Origin: Sebaldella sp.
GTDB taxonomy: Bacteria > Fusobacteriota > Fusobacteriia > Fusobacteriales > Leptotrichiaceae
Length of the DNA: 39,046 nt
Direction of reading: 5' to 3'
Assembly: GCA_018058425.1 (NCBI GenBank)
Contig: JAGOZX010000026.1
Location: 1-39,046 of the forward strand
Position 1 is the first letter of the stretch. Each line of letters starts with the position of its first letter. Under the pieces are notes generated by a model. It saw nothing but the letters and a program-made list of their open reading frames with translations, did no database searches and was not told where the DNA came from. Position numbers and translations under genes: made by a program. Below, piece by piece: positions 16,605 through 28,630 of the stretch.

Positions 16605-17768
16605 TCAGCTCCTATAATCCTCTAGTTTTTTTCTTCTGCTAGGGTGTCTAAGTTTTCTTAAAGCCTTTACTTCTATCTGCCTTATTCTTTCTCTTGTGAC
16701 GTTAAATATCTTTCCAACTTCTTCTAAAGTTTTTGGAGATCCATCATCTAACCCATATCTATATCTTAAAACCATTTCTTCTCTTTCACTTAATGTTTTT
16801 AATACTCCATCTAATTGCTCTTTTAATAAGACTCTTGTTGTGGCATCATATGGATTTAAAAACTTATCATCTTCCACAAAATCCCCTAGTTCACTATCTT
16901 CTTCACTACCTACTGGAGTTTCCAACGATATAGGATCTTGATTCATTTCTAGAATACTTTTTACTTTATCTACTGGTATTTCTAATTTTTTAGCCAGCTC
17001 TTCTGCTGTGGCTTCTTTACCAGTTTCTTGTAATATTATTCTACTTTCTTTCTTTATTTTATTAATTGTTTCTATCATATGTACTGGTATTCTTATTGTT
17101 CTTCCTTGATCTGCTATAGCTCTTGTTATTGCTTGTCTAATCCACCAAGTTGCATATGTAGAAAATTTAAATCCTTTTTCATACTCAAACTTTTCTACTG
17201 CTTTCATCAGACCCATATTTCCCTCTTGGATCAAATCTAGCATTTTTAAGCCTCTATTTGTATGTTTTTTTGCAATACTCACGACTAATCTAAGATTAGA
17301 CTCAATTAACTTTTGTTTTGCTTCCTCGTCGTTTTCTAGGACTTTTTGAGCTAATGAGATTTCCTCTTCATATGTTAAAAGAGGTATCTGCCCAATTTCC
17401 CTTAGATACATTTTTATAGGTTCATCAACATCCATTATTTCAGCTAATTTTATTAAGTCAGTATGTAGAAGTTCATTTACTTCAGTTTCATCTATTTCAT
17501 CCTCATTAAACTCTTCTTCTTCTAATTCAGGAGTCTTAGCCGATTTTTTAGGAGCATTACTCTCCATAAAATCTTTTTTCTCAACTAAAGTATCTACTAT
17601 ACTAATTCCCTTATCCTCTATACCACGAATTAATTGGTCTATTTTTTCTACAGGAAAATCTTCCGGAATAATGCTATTAATTTCTTCATAGCTAATAACT
17701 CCATCTTCCTTTGCTTGCTTCACTAATTCTAGTAATCTATCTTTTAAATTAATATTTTTCTCAGACAT
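16605..17768 (-). CDS. rpoD: RNA polymerase primary sigma factor
   Basis: A 387-residue housekeeping sigma. Region 1.2 is [18 protein letters not shown] ([16 protein letters not shown]). Region 2 has [16 protein letters not shown] and the -10 reading helix [14 protein letters not shown]. Region 4.2 has [20 protein letters not shown]. The N-terminal acidic region is short, close to SigA of Bacillus rather than E. coli RpoD. The start is set at ATG 17768: GAGGAG lies 9 bases upstream, whereas the in-frame ATG at 17789 has no ribosome site. The gene overlaps the end of dnaG by 8 bases, the classic macromolecular synthesis operon link. Confidence 0.96.
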   Translation of the reverse strand: MSEKNINLKDRLLELVKQAKEDGVISYEEINSIIPEDFPVEKIDQLIRGIEDKGISIVDTLVEKKDFMESNAPKKSAKTPELEEEEFNEDEIDETEVNELLHTDLIKLAEIMDVDEPIKMYLREIGQIPLLTYEEEISLAQKVLENDEEAKQKLIESNLRLVVSIAKKHTNRGLKMLDLIQEGNMGLMKAVEKFEYEKGFKFSTYATWWIRQAITRAIADQGRTIRIPVHMIETINKIKKESRIILQETGKEATAEELAKKLEIPVDKVKSILEMNQDPISLETPVGSEEDSELGDFVEDDKFLNPYDATTRVLLKEQLDGVLKTLSEREEMVLRYRYGLDDGSPKTLEEVGKIFNVTRERIRQIEVKALRKLRHPSRRKKLEDYRS

Positions 17769-19539
17769 GATCTGATTCTCCTCGGACATAAAGTTTAAAT
17801 TTATTATACAGTTGATTTATTTCTTTCATATTGTGTATGTTTTTTAATTCATGCTCTATTTGCTTCATTAATAAATAATTTTCATTTTTCTTTTTTTGAT
17901 GAATTTCTTTTTCTAACTCTCTTTTGAACCAATCAGAAAATATTGTTTTATAATAGTCTTCTTCTATCTCTATTTCTAAATCTGCTTCTCTTGAAAGTTT
18001 AAAAATTAGTTTTCTTTCTTCTTCATCTATTTCTGAATTATCCAACATTTTTGTATTAAAGTCAATTTTTTTTAATTTTCTCAAGATTTCCATTAGTATA
18101 AAACTCTTGAATTCCTTGTTTGCAAACTGTGAATAATACTTAGGAAATTTCAAAATTAATTTTAATGTTAAAATTTCTAGTAAGTCATAATTTGCTTTAT
18201 TTTTTAGCGTTATTTCTTCTTTTTTTACTGATTTTTTGGTATTAGTTTTAAATTTGTCCTTTTTTAAAAGTTCTTCTTCTAAATTCTTTTTGGAAATCCC
18301 CAGTTCTTCACTTAACTTGTCAAGATAAATATCTATTTCTATTCTATTTTCTAAATTTGAAAAAAATTCTTTAAATCTTTCAATAAATATTTTTTTTCCT
18401 TCTATACTTGTGATATTTACATCTTTAGAAAACTCAGAAAATAAATATTCAAATATATCTTTTGACTCCTTTAATAATTCAATAAATTTTTTCTTATCAT
18501 TTGTTTGAAAAAATTCATCTGGATCTTTTATACCACTTGGAAAAAATAAACACTTTATGTTAAATTCCTGCCTCTTTAGTATGTATGCTGCCCTAAACAA
18601 AGCATTTCTTCCAGCTTCGTCACTATCATATGCTATGATTATATTATTTGTATACTTTCTTAATAATTTTGCCTGATCTTCTGTAAATGCTGTTCCTAAT
18701 GAAGCAACTGCATTTTCAAAGTCATTTTTATGCGCTGAAAGTACATCCATATAACCTTCCATTAATACTACAAAGCCTTTTTTCCTTATCTTTTCGCCTC
18801 TATTTATGAGACCATAGACTTCTTTACTTTTATTAAAAACCTTTGATTCTTGTGAATTTAAATATTTAGCTGTGCTGTTTCCATCAAGAGCTCTTCCACC
18901 AAAACCAACAATATTCTGATTTTTATTATAGATTGGAAAGATAATTCTATCTCTAAAAGTATCAAAAAAGTTTCCATTGTTAGATTTTTTGATTAAACCT
19001 AGTTCTAATAAATCTTCTTCTGAATACTCCTTATCTATTAAATACTTATATAGATCCTCCCAATTACTTGAAGCATAACCTAACTTAAATCCTCTTACAT
19101 CATTCTCATTTAATCCCCTTTTATCCAGATACTCTAGGGCATCCTTATTTTTAAAAATATTTTCAGAATAAAAGCTTAAAGCTTCCCCTAATACTGTGTA
19201 ATACTTTTGTAATGACCTTCCCTGACCGCTTTCACTATTTTTTGTGAAACTTCCACTCATTGGAACATTATATTTTGCTGATAGTTCCTGTATTGCTTCT
19301 GGAAAGCTCAGATCATTTATTTTCATGTAGAAACTAATTACATTTCCACCTATTCCTGTACTAAAATCTTTAAAAATATTTTTTGTAGGACTCACTGTAA
19401 ATGAAGGTGTCCTTTCTGGTTTAAATGGAGATAAGCCTTTATAATTTGCTCCAGTTTTTTTTAAAGTCACATACTCACTTATAACTTGAACAATATCTAA
19501 TTTATTTATGAAATCTTGTATCTCATTTTCTTCATACAT
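17761..19539 (-). CDS. dnaG: DNA primase
   Basis: A 592-residue primase making RNA primers for replication. The N-terminal CHC2 domain fold is present ([15 protein letters not shown] and [15 protein letters not shown]), but every usual zinc ligand is replaced; no cysteine occurs in the first 100 residues. The TOPRIM domain follows, with its acidic residue in [10 protein letters not shown] and D-x-D in [12 protein letters not shown]. The C-terminal part is helical and likely binds the helicase. The start is ATG 19539 behind TTGGAG at 7-base spacing; the longer frame would begin within about 8 bases of the predicted -10 box. It is translationally coupled to rpoD. Confidence 0.95.
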   Translation of the reverse strand: MYEENEIQDFINKLDIVQVISEYVTLKKTGANYKGLSPFKPERTPSFTVSPTKNIFKDFSTGIGGNVISFYMKINDLSFPEAIQELSAKYNVPMSGSFTKNSESGQGRSLQKYYTVLGEALSFYSENIFKNKDALEYLDKRGLNENDVRGFKLGYASSNWEDLYKYLIDKEYSEEDLLELGLIKKSNNGNFFDTFRDRIIFPIYNKNQNIVGFGGRALDGNSTAKYLNSQESKVFNKSKEVYGLINRGEKIRKKGFVVLMEGYMDVLSAHKNDFENAVASLGTAFTEDQAKLLRKYTNNIIIAYDSDEAGRNALFRAAYILKRQEFNIKCLFFPSGIKDPDEFFQTNDKKKFIELLKESKDIFEYLFSEFSKDVNITSIEGKKIFIERFKEFFSNLENRIEIDIYLDKLSEELGISKKNLEEELLKKDKFKTNTKKSVKKEEITLKNKANYDLLEILTLKLILKFPKYYSQFANKEFKSFILMEILRKLKKIDFNTKMLDNSEIDEEERKLIFKLSREADLEIEIEEDYYKTIFSDWFKRELEKEIHQKKKNENYLLMKQIEHELKNIHNMKEINQLYNKFKLYVRGESDHV

Positions 19540-19573
19540 AATTTTTCTCCAATTATTTTTTCCCATCTATACA

Positions 19574-19601
19574 ATTATATTTTATAATTCAAAATAGTCA
19601 A
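19574..19601 (-). promoter_or_regulatory. Promoter of dnaG-rpoD
   Basis: On the minus strand TTGACT (19596-19601) and TATAAT (19574-19579) have a 16-base spacer. Transcription would start near 19567, about 28 bases before the dnaG ATG. Confidence 0.7.
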
Positions 19602-19629
19602 GTATAATTTTGTAATTATTTTAAAAATA

Positions 19630-19803
19630 TTATATTTTTATTTTATCACTTAAGATATCTTCAAATACTTTATCCATTATTTTCGACTTTTCTTCCCCCT
19701 GCAAAAATAAATCTCTTGCTGCTTTTCCTGCGACAATTGCAAGTTCATATTTATTAGGAATCTTATATAATAACTCATCTACTGTTATCTGTTTTCTTTT
19801 CAT
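19630..19803 (-). CDS. rpoZ: RNA polymerase omega subunit
   Basis: A 57-residue gene behind AGGAGG. The translation starts MKRKQITVDELLYKIPNKYE and continues LAIVAGKAARDLF, the conserved omega helix (N-[RK]-[FY]-E-L-x-x-[VI]-A-x-[KR]-x-A-R). Omega wraps the C-terminus of beta-prime and aids core assembly. It is shorter than E. coli omega (91) but similar to those of Firmicutes. It follows gmk, as in B. subtilis and many bacteria. Confidence 0.88.
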   Translation of the reverse strand: MKRKQITVDELLYKIPNKYELAIVAGKAARDLFLQGEEKSKIMDKVFEDILSDKIKI

Positions 19804-19811
19804 TTTTCCTC

Positions 19812-20357
19812 CTATGACTTAATTATCTCCACTAACTCTTGATAAGATTTATCAAGGTTATCATTTATTATAGAATAATCATAATTTTTTTCATATTCCA
19901 ATTCTTTCAAAGCATTTTTTAGTCTTTTTTCTATTATTTCTTCTGAATCAGTATCTCTATTTTTCAATCTTTCCTCTAATTCTCTTTCATTAGGGGCCTT
20001 CATAAACACCAGGATTGCACTTGGATCCTTTTCTTTTACTATAAGTCCACCTTGTACATCTATCTCTAATAATACTGTACTCCCATGCTGTCTTTTATTA
20101 TCTACCTCTAATTTAAGCGTTCCATAATAGTTATCATGTACTTTTGCCCATTCAAAAAATTCATCATTATTCACTTTATTTAAAAACTCTTCTGTTGTAA
20201 GAAAATAGTAATCCTTACCATCAATTTCTTCTTTTCTTGGTTTTCTTGTTGTTGCAGACACTGTCAAAGGAATATTTAGATTATCTCTTACTATTTTTGT
20301 TACAGTTGACTTTCCCGCTCCACTTGGACCTGATACTACTATTAGTTTACCTTTCAT
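19812..20357 (-). CDS. gmk: Guanylate kinase
   Basis: A 181-residue enzyme that phosphorylates GMP to GDP with ATP. The P-loop is GPSGAGKST (residues 10-18). GMP-binding features include TTRKPRKEEIDGKDYYF and VLLEIDVQGG. The lid region has RLKNRDTDSEE. Length is standard (180-210). The start follows AAGGAGA, 1 base after the RemA stop, so the two are cotranscribed. The rpoZ gene begins 8 bases downstream. Confidence 0.96.
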   Translation of the reverse strand: MKGKLIVVSGPSGAGKSTVTKIVRDNLNIPLTVSATTRKPRKEEIDGKDYYFLTTEEFLNKVNNDEFFEWAKVHDNYYGTLKLEVDNKRQHGSTVLLEIDVQGGLIVKEKDPSAILVFMKAPNERELEERLKNRDTDSEEIIEKRLKNALKELEYEKNYDYSIINDNLDKSYQELVEIIKS

Positions 20358-20358
20358 T

Positions 20359-20598
20359 TCAGTCTCCTTTTTCTATTCTTGAGAGTAATGTATCAACGTT
20401 AATTGCTGATAAAATAATATGTCCACTATCCATTATTAATATTGCTCTGGTTTTTCTTCCAGAAGTCGCATCAATTAACATTTCTCTTTCTTTTGCTTCT
20501 TCTCTTAGTCTTTTACTCGGAGCAGAATCTGGGCTTATTATCCCAATAATTCGACTATCTATAACAATATTATTGAATCCTATATTTATAGGTTTCAT
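20359..20598 (-). CDS. remA: RemA-like DUF370 protein
   Basis: A 79-residue protein matching the RemA/YlzA family: NIGFNNIV at the N-terminus, RIIGIISPDSAPSKRL, then DATSGRKTRAILIMDSGHIILS. B. subtilis RemA is a DNA-wrapping octameric activator of biofilm matrix genes. The gene order remA-gmk-rpoZ matches B. subtilis, which supports the name, but the target genes here are unknown. It starts behind GGAGGG in a 73-base gap after rpoC where no -10 box is obvious. Confidence 0.88.
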   Translation of the reverse strand: MKPINIGFNNIVIDSRIIGIISPDSAPSKRLREEAKEREMLIDATSGRKTRAILIMDSGHIILSAINVDTLLSRIEKGD

Positions 20599-20625
20599 AT
20601 ACCCTCCATTAAACTTTACAGTTCT

Positions 20626-20661
20626 GAATAGGAAGTTACTTTTTACTGTTACTTCCTATTC
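20626..20661 (-). terminator. Hairpin between rpoC and remA without a T run
   Basis: An 11-bp stem (GAATAGGAAGT with ACTTCCTATTC) closes a 14-base loop just after rpoC. On the minus strand it is followed by AGAACTG rather than a T run, so it is a poor intrinsic terminator in that direction and could instead be an mRNA processing or stability element. The type is assigned for lack of a better category. Confidence 0.45.
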
Positions 20662-20671
20662 ATTACTTTTA

Positions 20672-23600
20672 TTAGTTATTTTCTTCTAGTGAAGTATCTA
20701 TTGGTTTTATATCTTTATAATCTTTGAATCCTGTACCACCTGGAATTTTCTTACCAATTATTACGTTCTCTTTCAGTCCTTCCAGTCTATCTACTTTTCC
20801 TTCAATAGCTGCATTTGCAAGAACTTTTGTTGTCTCTTGGAATGATGATGCAGATATAAAACTTTCAGTATTTACTGCGGCTTTAGTAATTCCTTGTATA
20901 ACAGGTTCATAAGTAGCTAGTTTTTTATCTTCTTTTGCTAATACTCTATTATCTCTATCTACCATTTTTTTATCTATTAATTCATCTTCTAAATATAATG
21001 AATCTCCTGATTCTTTTATTTTAACTTTTTGGAACATTTGTTTTACTATTATTTCTATATGTTTATCATTAACTGAAACGCCTTGTTCTCTATATACTTG
21101 CTGTACTGATTCTAAAATAAACTGCTGTGCTTCAATTAAGCCTTTTATTTTTAAAATATCATGTGGTGAAACTGGCCCATCTGTTAACTTTGTTCCTTTA
21201 TCTATAAGCATCTCATTTGTTACAATCAAATGCTCTCCTACTGGTACAGTATACTCTTTTATAGTTTTTCCACTTTCAGGACTTACTATTAAGATTAATC
21301 TCATACCTTTTTTCTTTTTATCTGATATTATTACACGTCCAGCTACTTCTGTTAACACAGCTTTTCCTTTTGGATTTCTTGCCTCGAATAACTCTTGTAC
21401 TCTAGGAAGACCTCCTGTAATATCTTTTGTTCCTTCACCAGATTTTATGATTTTAGAGATAATTTGTCCTCTTTTTACCTTATCTCCCTCTTTTACCATT
21501 AGATAAGCTCCGTATGGAATGCTGTATTCTACCACTTTTTTACCTTTATCATAAATGATAATTCTTGGGTTAACATCTCCACTTTCCACTGGTTTAATAG
21601 CCATTCTTTCTGTAACATTATATTTATGATCTATATTTTCTCTAACATATAAATCTCTAAACTCTACTTTTCCAGGTTCAGAAGTAATAATTGGAACATG
21701 GTAAGGATCAAATTCTACTAGTACTTGATCTTTTTCTACTTTGTCCCCATCTTTTACTTTTAGTAGTGAACCAGAAGGTATTTCATATTTTTGTTTGTCT
21801 ATGATCATTTTAGCATTTTGAGAAACTACTATTTCTTCTTCTGCTTCATTTATTAATATTTTCAAATCTTTAAATTTTACTTTTGAATTACTATCAGATT
21901 TTATATTTGTTTGAACCGCAGCCGCTTGAGCAACCCCTCCAGTATGGAAAGTTCTCATTGTAAGCTGTGTTCCCGGTTCTCCAATTGATTGAGCTGCAAT
22001 AACACCAACTGCTTCACCTTTTAAAATCTCTTTATGGTTTGATAAATCAAGTCCATAACATTTTTGACAAACTCCTTTTTCTAATGAACAAGTTAATGGA
22101 GTTCTTAATTTAACTGATTTTATTTCTAAATCTTCAATTTTATGAATTAATACTTTACCTATAAGTTCATTTCTAACACCAATTGTTTCGCCTTCATGAA
22201 CTATATCTTCTGCTAAAGTTCTTCCATATATTCTTTCACTTAGATTTTCAATTAAATTACCACCGTCAACTAAGTCAGCTACTACTATTCCTTCTAATGT
22301 TCCACAATCCTCTTCATTAATTATTACATCATGAGATATATCAACTAATCTTCTTGTTAGGTATCCAGAATCGGCTGTTCTTAGTGCCGTATCTGCTAAT
22401 CCTTTTCTTGCTCCATGTGATGACATAAAGAACTCTAATATATTTAAGCCTTCTCTAAAGTTTGCCTTGATAGGTACTTCCATTATTCTTCCTTGTGTAT
22501 CTGCCATTAGTCCACGCATTCCACCTAATTGTCTCATCTGTGCAATACTACCTCTGGCTCCAGAGTTCGCCATCATATAAACCGGATTAAATTCATCAAG
22601 ATTATCCATCATTTCTGTAGTTACATCGTCAACTGCTCTTGACCAAATTGCTACAGTTTTTCTGTATCTTTCTTCATCTATTATAATTCCTTTTTTATAC
22701 TGCTCTTCTACTGCTGACACTTCCTTTTCAGCTGCTTCTAATATTCCTTTTTTAGTTTCAGGAATTTCTAGATCTTCTATTCCTACTGTTATCCCAGCTG
22801 ATGTTGCATAATGGAATCCAAAGTTCTTTATTTTATCTATTAAATCAGATGTTTTTTCAAAACCATATAGTTCATATAACTGAGCTATTAATTTTCCTAA
22901 TGGACCTTTTCCGAAAGTTTTATTATAATCTCTAACTTCTTTTGGAAGCATTGTATTAAATAATAATCTTCCTGGAGTTGTTTCCACTAATTCACCATCT
23001 ATTCTTATTTTTACTAGTGCATGAGTATTAACCTGTTTGTTTTGATATGCAGTAATTAATTGGTTTTTATTAGAGAAAACCTTTCCTTCTCCTTTTTCAC
23101 CTTTTCTTTCTTTAGTCATATAATAACAACCCATAACCATATCCTGTGATGGTACAGCTATTGGTTTTCCACTTGAAGGAGCTATTATATTATTTGTAGC
23201 TAACATTAATATTCTTGCTTCCATTTGAGCTTCCGGTGATAACACTAAGTGAACTGCCATTTGATCTCCATCAAAATCCGCATTAAATGCAGAACAAACT
23301 AATGGATGTAATCTTATTGCTTTTCCTTCTATTAGTGTTGGTTGGAAAGCTTGTATAGATAGTCTATGTAGTGTAGGAGCACGATTTAAAAGTACTGGGT
23401 GATTTTTTATTATTTCTTCTATTAATTCCCAAACATAATCGTCTTCTTCTTCTACCATTTTTTTAGCTATTTTTATATTAGATGCTATTTCTCTTTTTAC
23501 TAACTCTCTCATTAAAAATGGTTTATATAATTCTAGTGCCATTTTTTTAGGTAGTCCACACTGATTTATTTTCAAGTTTGGTCCTACCACTATTACAGAT

Positions 23601-24622
23601 CTTCCAGAATAATCTACCCGTTTTCCAAGTAGATTTTGTCTAAATCTTCCGTTTTTACCTTTTAGCATATCTGATAATGATTTTAGTTCTCTGTTATTTT
23701 GAGTAACAACTGGTTTTCCTCTTCTACCATTATCTATTAAAGCATCTACTGCTTCTTGAAGCATTCTTTTTTCATTTTTTATTACTATTTCTGGAGCATT
23801 TATAGAAATTAATTTTTTCAATCTTGTATTTCTATTTATAACTCTTCTATATAAATCATTTAGATCACTTGTTGCAAATCTTCCACCATCTAATTGTACC
23901 ATTGGTCTCAAATCTGCTGGAATAACAGGTAAAACTGTTAAAATCATCCATTCAGGTCTATTATTTGAACTTATAAAATCTCTTACTATTTTTAATCTTT
24001 TAACTACTTTTTTTCTTTTTTGACTTGACTGAGAAACTTCAAGTTCGTTTCTTAGCTCTTCTTCTAATTTTACTAAATTTATTTCTTCTAGTAATTTTAT
24101 AACCCCTTCAGCACCCATTTTTGCTTCAAATTTATTGCTGAATTGGCTTTTATATAATCTATATTCTCTATCAGTTAAAATAATTCCTTTTTCTAAGTTT
24201 GTTTCTCCAGGATCAGTTACTACGTATCTAGCGAAATAAAGCACTGACTCTAATTCTTTTGTACTTAGTCCAAGTAATAAGCTCATCTTATTAGGTGTCC
24301 CTTTAGAGTACCAAATATGCGCCACAGGAGCTGCTAAATCGATGTGACCCATTCTTTCACGTCTAACTTTAGAAGTTGTAACTTCTACTCCACACTTTTC
24401 ACACTTAATCCCTTTATATCTCATTCTTTTATATTTACCACAAGCACATTCAAAATCCTTTGCTGGTCCAAATATTCTTTCACAGAAAAGACCATCCATT
24501 TCAGGTTTCAAAGTCCTATAATTAATCGTCTCTGCTTTTTTTACCTCACCATAAGACCATTCTCTGATCTTATCTGGCGAAGCAAGCTTTATTTGTATAC
24601 TATCAAAATCTCTTATACTCAT
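20672..24622 (-). CDS. rpoC: RNA polymerase beta-prime subunit
   Basis: A 1316-residue catalytic subunit. The N-terminal zinc site is C59, C61, C74, C77 (CACGKYKRM...CEKC). The active centre NADFDGDQ lies at residues 447-454 with D449, D451 and D453 holding magnesium. A second zinc site is formed by cysteines near CGTLEG and [11 protein letters not shown]. Also seen are the bridge/trigger region with [19 protein letters not shown]. The length is between the Bacillus form (about 1200) and E. coli (1407). The start is ATG 24622 with GAGGAGG (24632-24638); the longer frame would start with a TTG lying inside that Shine-Dalgarno. It follows rpoB by 26 bases. Confidence 0.98.
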   Translation of the reverse strand: MSIRDFDSIQIKLASPDKIREWSYGEVKKAETINYRTLKPEMDGLFCERIFGPAKDFECACGKYKRMRYKGIKCEKCGVEVTTSKVRRERMGHIDLAAPVAHIWYSKGTPNKMSLLLGLSTKELESVLYFARYVVTDPGETNLEKGIILTDREYRLYKSQFSNKFEAKMGAEGVIKLLEEINLVKLEEELRNELEVSQSSQKRKKVVKRLKIVRDFISSNNRPEWMILTVLPVIPADLRPMVQLDGGRFATSDLNDLYRRVINRNTRLKKLISINAPEIVIKNEKRMLQEAVDALIDNGRRGKPVVTQNNRELKSLSDMLKGKNGRFRQNLLGKRVDYSGRSVIVVGPNLKINQCGLPKKMALELYKPFLMRELVKREIASNIKIAKKMVEEEDDYVWELIEEIIKNHPVLLNRAPTLHRLSIQAFQPTLIEGKAIRLHPLVCSAFNADFDGDQMAVHLVLSPEAQMEARILMLATNNIIAPSSGKPIAVPSQDMVMGCYYMTKERKGEKGEGKVFSNKNQLITAYQNKQVNTHALVKIRIDGELVETTPGRLLFNTMLPKEVRDYNKTFGKGPLGKLIAQLYELYGFEKTSDLIDKIKNFGFHYATSAGITVGIEDLEIPETKKGILEAAEKEVSAVEEQYKKGIIIDEERYRKTVAIWSRAVDDVTTEMMDNLDEFNPVYMMANSGARGSIAQMRQLGGMRGLMADTQGRIMEVPIKANFREGLNILEFFMSSHGARKGLADTALRTADSGYLTRRLVDISHDVIINEEDCGTLEGIVVADLVDGGNLIENLSERIYGRTLAEDIVHEGETIGVRNELIGKVLIHKIEDLEIKSVKLRTPLTCSLEKGVCQKCYGLDLSNHKEILKGEAVGVIAAQSIGEPGTQLTMRTFHTGGVAQAAAVQTNIKSDSNSKVKFKDLKILINEAEEEIVVSQNAKMIIDKQKYEIPSGSLLKVKDGDKVEKDQVLVEFDPYHVPIITSEPGKVEFRDLYVRENIDHKYNVTERMAIKPVESGDVNPRIIIYDKGKKVVEYSIPYGAYLMVKEGDKVKRGQIISKIIKSGEGTKDITGGLPRVQELFEARNPKGKAVLTEVAGRVIISDKKKKGMRLILIVSPESGKTIKEYTVPVGEHLIVTNEMLIDKGTKLTDGPVSPHDILKIKGLIEAQQFILESVQQVYREQGVSVNDKHIEIIVKQMFQKVKIKESGDSLYLEDELIDKKMVDRDNRVLAKEDKKLATYEPVIQGITKAAVNTESFISASSFQETTKVLANAAIEGKVDRLEGLKENVIIGKKIPGGTGFKDYKDIKPIDTSLEENN

Positions 24623-24648
24623 TAACAAGAGCCTCCTCAATTCATAGT

Positions 24649-27600
24649 TTAATTTTCATTATTCCTGTCTAATTCTATCACTTGGCCATCCTTGTCAAAT
24701 AAATTTATGTCTAATCCTAATGATTGAAACTCTTTTATTAGAACTTTAAATGATTCTGGTGCATCTGCTTCAGGCATTCCCTGCCCTTTTACTATCGCTT
24801 CGTATGTTTTTGTTCTACCATTGATATCATCAGATTTTACAGTTAACATTTCTTGTAAAATATTTGATGCACCGTATGCTTCTAATGCCCAAACTTCCAT
24901 TTCTCCTAATCTTTGTCCACCGAATTGTGCTTTTCCACCCAACGGCTGTTGAGTAACTAGTGAGTATGGTCCTATTGCTCTGGCATGCATCTTATCTTCT
25001 ACTAGATGGTGAAGTTTTAACATGTACATTCTTCCAACTGTAACTAGATTATCAAATGGTTCTCCAGTTCTTCCATCTATTAACTTTACTTTTCCATTTC
25101 TAGCAAAACCAACTTCTTCTAAATAATCTTTTACATCGTTTTCACTTGCTCCATCAAATACAGGAGTTGCAATATATTTATCTAAGTTTCCTACAGCTAG
25201 TCCTAAATGTACCTCAAGTACTTGCCCTATATTCATCCGTGAAGGTACTCCTAATGGATTAACTGCTACATCTATTGGTGTTCCATCTTCTAAATGCGGC
25301 ATATCTTCTACAGGTAAAATTCTAGAAACTACCCCTTTATTTCCGTGTCTTCCTGACATTTTATCTCCAACAGTGATTTTTCTTTTTTCAGCTATATAAA
25401 CTCTAACTACTTTATTTACTCCAGCTTTTAGGTCATCACCTTCATCTTTTGTCAATACTAGTACATCTACCACTGTTCCTTTAGTTCCATGAGGAAGTCT
25501 TAAAGAAGTATCTCTTACGTCTTTAGCTTTTTCTCCAAAAATTGCTCTTAATAACTTTTCTTCTGCTGGTGGTTCAGTTTCTCCTTTTGGAGTAACTTTT
25601 CCTACAAGAATATCTCCAGGACATACTTGTGCTCCAACTCTGATAATTCCATGTTCATCAAGATTTTTAAGAGTTTCTTCTGAAACGTTTGGTATTTCTC
25701 TTGTAATTTCTTCATCACCTAGTTTTGTAGTTCTAGCTTCTGTATCGAATTCTTCTATATGTATTGATGTAAAAACATCATCTTTTCTTAATCTTTCAGA
25801 TATTAGTATCGCATCCTCGAAGTTGTACCCTTCCCAAGGCATAAATGCTAATAATATATTTCTACCTAATGCTAAATCTCCACCAGCTGTTGAAGGTCCA
25901 TCAGCTATGATATCTCCTCTTTTTACTGTACTTCCTAAGTCGATAATTGGTTTTTGATGTAAACACATTGCTTGGTTTGATCTCTCAAAATTAAGAAGTC
26001 TATGTACATGTTCTCTATCTTCATGATCTGTAACAATTATTTGTTTAGCATCCATATATGAAATTTTTCCATCTGCTTTTGCTACCATTACTGCTCCAGA
26101 ATCTACTGCTACTTTTCTCTCTAGACCTGTTCCTATATAAGGGGCCTCTGTTCTTAATAACGGTACCGCTTGACGTTGCATATTCGATCCCATTAGTGCT
26201 CTATTCGCATCATCATGTTCTAAAAATGGAATTAATCCAGCTGAAACTGATACTACTTGCTTTGGAGAAACATCTAAGTAATCCACTTTTTCTTTCGAAA
26301 TATGTACTATTTCTTCTCCATATCTACAAACAACTTCTTCAACTAAGATACTTCCTTTTTTATCAACTGGTGTATCTGCCTGAGCTATAAATAATCCTTC
26401 TTCTTCATCAGCTCCAAGATAATTTATATCTTCTAATTGAGCCTTTCCATTTTCTACTTTTACAAATGGTGTCTCTATAAAACCATATTTATTTACTTTA
26501 CCATATGTTGACAAAGAACCTATTAGTCCAATGTTTGGACCCTCTGGTGTTTCTATTGGACAAATTCTTCCATAATGAGAGTTATGTACATCCCGAACCT
26601 CAAACCCTGCTCTTTCTCTTGAAAGACCTCCTGGTCCTAATGCTGATATTCTTCTTTTATGAGTTAATTCTGCTAATGGATTTGACTGATCCATAAATTG
26701 TGATAATTGTCCACTTCCAAAAAACTCTAAAATCAATGCATTTAATGGTTTCGTATTTAACAAACTTTGTGGTGTAAGCGTTGTAATATCTTGAATAGTC
26801 ATTTTCTCTTTAACCATTTTAGCCATTTTCATCATTCCACCTTTTACCTGGATTGACAACAATTCTCCTACACCTCTTACTCTTCTATTTGATAAATTAT
26901 CAATATCATCTGTATAGCCATCATCATTATAAAGATTTCTCACATAATTAATAGTTTGCATTACATCTTCTTTAGTAAGAGTAATTTCATTTTCTGGTAA
27001 GTCTAATTTCAGCCTCTTATTTATCTTGTATCTACCAACATTTGCTAAATCATATCTTTGAGGATTAAAAAACATTTGTTTTAATAATGATCTTGCACTA
27101 TCTACTGTAACTAAATCTCCAGGTCTCAGTTTTTTGAAAACTTCTACTACTGCTTCATCAGCTGTTTTAGTATGATCATGAATAAGTGAATTAGCTATAA
27201 TTCTATCTTCTGGTTTTACTTCCCAGTAATAAATTTTTTCAACTGTATTCTCAATTAATTTTTCGATTCCAATTTCATCGATTAATTCCTCAGATTCTAA
27301 TATAAATTCACCTGTTTTATCATCAATAATATCTTCTTTGTTAAAACTACCTTCTAATTTTGTCTTTAAAACCTCTAGGAGCTCATCACCTTTATATTTT
27401 TCATAAAGTTTATCTAATTCTAGATCTTTTAACTCAAAAAATTGTTCCATTATTTCTTTATTATTCGCAAAAAAGTCTACTGACTTTAAGAATATAGTTG
27501 ATAAAACTTTCTTTCTTCTGTCAATTTTTACGTTTAATATATCATTTTTATCAGTTTCAAATTCTAGCCATGTACCTTTGTATGGAATAATTTTACCAAT

Positions 27601-28095
27601 AAATATGTCTTTTCCTGTTTGTATACTCAATTCCTTATTAAAAGTAACACCTGGAGATCTATGCAGTTGTGATACTACTACTCTTTCAGCTCCATTAATA
27701 ATAAAAGTTGCTTTGTCCGTCATTACAGGAATTTCTCCAAAATATACCAAAGTTTCTTGGATTTCTTCTGTTTTTAAATTTATTAAACGTAATCTTACTT
27801 TTAGCTGTCCAGCATAAGTCTTTCTTCTCTTCTTACACTCTAACTCATCATTAAGTGGCTTATCATTTTCATGAATTTCATACCATATATACTCTAATTT
27901 AAGTTGACCATTACTTGACTCTATTGGAAAAATCTCTTGAAATATACTTTCTAATCCTTGATTTTGCCTTTTTTGAGGCTGTACATGTGCTTGAATAAAA
28001 TCCTCATAAGAGTTCAGTTGGAACTCCAAAAAGTGAGGCATCTCTCCTCTATCAACTATTTTTCCAAAACTAAATCTTTCAATAAGTCTGCTCAT
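24649..28095 (-). CDS. rpoB: RNA polymerase beta subunit
   Basis: A 1148-residue subunit. The rifampicin-binding region reads [20 protein letters not shown] then [18 protein letters not shown], with normally rifampicin-sensitive residues (Q, D, H, R, S) at the usual places. The C-terminus contains [13 protein letters not shown] and [20 protein letters not shown]. The start is ATG 28095 with AAGGAGG at good spacing; the longer frame has no ribosome site. A small inverted repeat (AGTTTA/TAAACT) lies just before the Shine-Dalgarno. An attenuator separates it from rplL. Confidence 0.98.
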   Translation of the reverse strand: MSRLIERFSFGKIVDRGEMPHFLEFQLNSYEDFIQAHVQPQKRQNQGLESIFQEIFPIESSNGQLKLEYIWYEIHENDKPLNDELECKKRRKTYAGQLKVRLRLINLKTEEIQETLVYFGEIPVMTDKATFIINGAERVVVSQLHRSPGVTFNKELSIQTGKDIFIGKIIPYKGTWLEFETDKNDILNVKIDRRKKVLSTIFLKSVDFFANNKEIMEQFFELKDLELDKLYEKYKGDELLEVLKTKLEGSFNKEDIIDDKTGEFILESEELIDEIGIEKLIENTVEKIYYWEVKPEDRIIANSLIHDHTKTADEAVVEVFKKLRPGDLVTVDSARSLLKQMFFNPQRYDLANVGRYKINKRLKLDLPENEITLTKEDVMQTINYVRNLYNDDGYTDDIDNLSNRRVRGVGELLSIQVKGGMMKMAKMVKEKMTIQDITTLTPQSLLNTKPLNALILEFFGSGQLSQFMDQSNPLAELTHKRRISALGPGGLSRERAGFEVRDVHNSHYGRICPIETPEGPNIGLIGSLSTYGKVNKYGFIETPFVKVENGKAQLEDINYLGADEEEGLFIAQADTPVDKKGSILVEEVVCRYGEEIVHISKEKVDYLDVSPKQVVSVSAGLIPFLEHDDANRALMGSNMQRQAVPLLRTEAPYIGTGLERKVAVDSGAVMVAKADGKISYMDAKQIIVTDHEDREHVHRLLNFERSNQAMCLHQKPIIDLGSTVKRGDIIADGPSTAGGDLALGRNILLAFMPWEGYNFEDAILISERLRKDDVFTSIHIEEFDTEARTTKLGDEEITREIPNVSEETLKNLDEHGIIRVGAQVCPGDILVGKVTPKGETEPPAEEKLLRAIFGEKAKDVRDTSLRLPHGTKGTVVDVLVLTKDEGDDLKAGVNKVVRVYIAEKRKITVGDKMSGRHGNKGVVSRILPVEDMPHLEDGTPIDVAVNPLGVPSRMNIGQVLEVHLGLAVGNLDKYIATPVFDGASENDVKDYLEEVGFARNGKVKLIDGRTGEPFDNLVTVGRMYMLKLHHLVEDKMHARAIGPYSLVTQQPLGGKAQFGGQRLGEMEVWALEAYGASNILQEMLTVKSDDINGRTKTYEAIVKGQGMPEADAPESFKVLIKEFQSLGLDINLFDKDGQVIELDRNNEN

Positions 28096-28183
28096 TAATA
28101 TTTCCTCCTTATAGTTTAACCTATAAACTGTCATCAAACCCAATAAAATAGGGGTTTTTATACTTTTATTTTATAAATAGTGG

Positions 28184-28212
28184 AAAAAGACACCCTGAAA
28201 TTTAGAGTGTCT
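28184..28212 (-). terminator. Attenuator between rplL and rpoB
   Basis: The minus-strand transcript forms a 9-bp stem (AGACACTCT with AGGGTGTCT, one G-U) with a 7-base loop followed by UUUUU. Its place between ribosomal protein genes and rpoB matches the partial attenuator known in E. coli, which lowers polymerase gene expression relative to ribosomal protein genes. Readthrough is expected since no strong promoter follows. Confidence 0.75.
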
Positions 28213-28233
28213 CTTTATTATTTTGTATGTTTC

Positions 28234-28599
28234 TTATTTTAATTCTACAGTTGCTCCAGCTTCTTCTAATTGAGCTTTTACTTTCTCAGCTTCCTCTTTA
28301 GAAACACCTTCTTTAACTGTTTTTCCTCCAGCTTCAACTAAGTCTTTAGCTTCTTTAAGACCTAATCCTGTTAAAGCTCTTACTTCTTTGATTACTGTAG
28401 TTTTCTTATCTCCAAATGCAACTAAAATTACATCGAATTCAGTTTTCTCTTCAGCTGCTGATGCTCCGCCTGCTGCTGCTACTGCTACTGGTTGTGCAGA
28501 AACTCCAAAAGTTTCTTCTATAGCTTCTACTACTTCTTTTAATTCTAAAACTGTCATATTTTTCAAATCTTCTATAAACTGATCTTTATTGAATGCCAT
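28234..28599 (-). CDS. rplL: 50S ribosomal protein L7/L12
   Basis: A 121-residue stalk protein. The N-terminal dimerisation helix pair ([20 protein letters not shown]) is followed by an alanine/glycine-rich hinge ([12 protein letters not shown]) and the C-terminal factor-binding domain with KIxVIK-like [20 protein letters not shown]. Length and organisation are standard. It starts behind AGGAGG, 31 bases after rplJ. Multiple copies bind L10 to form the L10(L12)n complex. Confidence 0.97.
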   Translation of the reverse strand: MAFNKDQFIEDLKNMTVLELKEVVEAIEETFGVSAQPVAVAAAGGASAAEEKTEFDVILVAFGDKKTTVIKEVRALTGLGLKEAKDLVEAGGKTVKEGVSKEEAEKVKAQLEEAGATVELK

Positions 28600-28630
28600 T
28601 TTGTTCCTCCTAAAATTTTTTATTATTTAA

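Noticed and set aside
24623..24640. Longer N-terminus for RpoC from an upstream TTG
   Set aside because: That TTG overlaps the Shine-Dalgarno GAGGAGG used by ATG 24622, and the added residues do not match the family start.
26058..26696. Plus-strand leucine-rich frames inside rpoB (and similar ones in rpoC and rpoD)
   Set aside because: They are reverse-strand shadows of highly conserved genes, with composition dictated by the sense codons and no ribosome sites.
28096..28143. Longer N-terminus for RpoB
   Set aside because: There is no ribosome site before the upstream start, while ATG 28095 has AAGGAGG and begins with the expected [12 protein letters not shown].
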